Shown: positions 6,762-6,891 of the stretch, one piece after another | Layout: each line of letters opens with the position of its first letter | Numbering within the stretch: position 1 is the first letter of the stretch | The notes under the pieces: model-generated | Seen by the model: only the letters and a program-made list of their open reading frames with translations | Told to the model about the DNA's origin: nothing | Database searches by the model: none | Origin: an uncultured beta proteobacterium | GTDB taxonomy: Bacteria; Pseudomonadota; Gammaproteobacteria; Burkholderiales; Burkholderiaceae | NCBI GenBank assembly: GCA_903835865.1 | Contig: CAILON010000311.1 | Span: 1 to 6,891, forward strand | Direction: 5' to 3' | DNA length: 6,891 nt | Position numbers and translations under genes: made by a program

Positions 6762-6891
6762 TTAGTTTTTGAAAATGTTTTTTAATGTTTGTAAAGACTT
6801 GCTGATCTCATCTAACTGCTCTGTGCTCAACTTTAAGACATGAATACGGTGCGTGTGCTCCAGGAGTGTGTTGGCTGGCCTAAAGAGAGAG
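6762..6891 (-). CDS. 3' end of an unidentified gene, possibly a MarR-type regulator (partial, 5' end outside window)
   Basis: On the minus strand a frame is open from the window edge (first full codon 6890-6888) to a TAA at 6764-6762, giving 42 residues. They read SLFRPANTLLEHTHRIHVLK, then LSTEQLDEISKSLQTLKNIF, then KN. The other two frames stop early or look non-coding. The fragment is predicted helical, with the pattern of a C-terminal dimerisation helix (LSTEQLDEISKSLQTLKNIF) as seen at the ends of MarR-family regulators. A MarR-type regulator next to doxX and a flavodoxin-fold gene would make sense, but the family call is a guess from 42 residues. With only 35 bp to doxX and no terminator, it is probably the first known member of the same transcript. 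Confidence 0.5.
   Translation of the reverse strand, partial: SLFRPANTLLEHTHRIHVLKLSTEQLDEISKSLQTLKNIFKN

Overview
Every supportable gene in this window lies on the minus strand, so the gene order reads from right to left. The main content is a complete System I cytochrome c maturation operon, ccmABCDEFGH (5546 down to 58). Upstream of it is a small redox-related unit (6891 down to 5736) made of the 3' end of an unidentified gene, a DoxX-family membrane protein and a flavodoxin-fold protein. Moderate GC, a compact ccm operon with separate ccmG and ccmH, and the protein sequences suggest a betaproteobacterium, possibly a Polynucleobacter-like freshwater Burkholderiaceae. This placement is inference from general familiarity, not from a search.

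Right end (6891-5736): a 42-residue C-terminal fragment ends at 6762, doxX starts 35 bp later, and the flavodoxin-family gene starts 25 bp after doxX ends. The last two have clear Shine-Dalgarno sequences. A textbook intrinsic terminator (5691-5715, TTCG tetraloop, U6 tail on the minus strand) closes this unit.

Intergenic region (5547-5735): after the terminator comes an AT-rich stretch. A good sigma70-type promoter follows (TTGACA, 17 bp, GACAAT at 5610-5582), aimed at ccmA. A weaker candidate with a perfect TATAAT lies further upstream.

ccm operon (5546-58): CcmA (ATPase) and CcmB, with CcmC and CcmD, load heme onto the chaperone CcmE and release holo-CcmE. CcmF, with CcmH, attaches heme to apocytochrome c. 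CcmG (a thioredoxin-like protein) and CcmH keep the CxxCH cysteines of the apocytochrome reduced. All seven junctions overlap (six by 4 nt, one by 1 nt), implying strong translational coupling. All hallmark residues are present: Walker motifs in CcmA, WWD motifs and heme-ligand histidines in CcmC and CcmF, the HxxxY heme site of CcmE, and CxxC in CcmG and CcmH.

The main oddity is at the left edge. CcmH stops in the middle of its C-terminal membrane helix, and the stop is followed by an 8-bp hairpin and by a second copy of a 9-bp sequence found inside ccmH. No ccmI is visible. I found no mobile element, CRISPR array, RNA gene or new system; the window is mostly a well-understood housekeeping operon.
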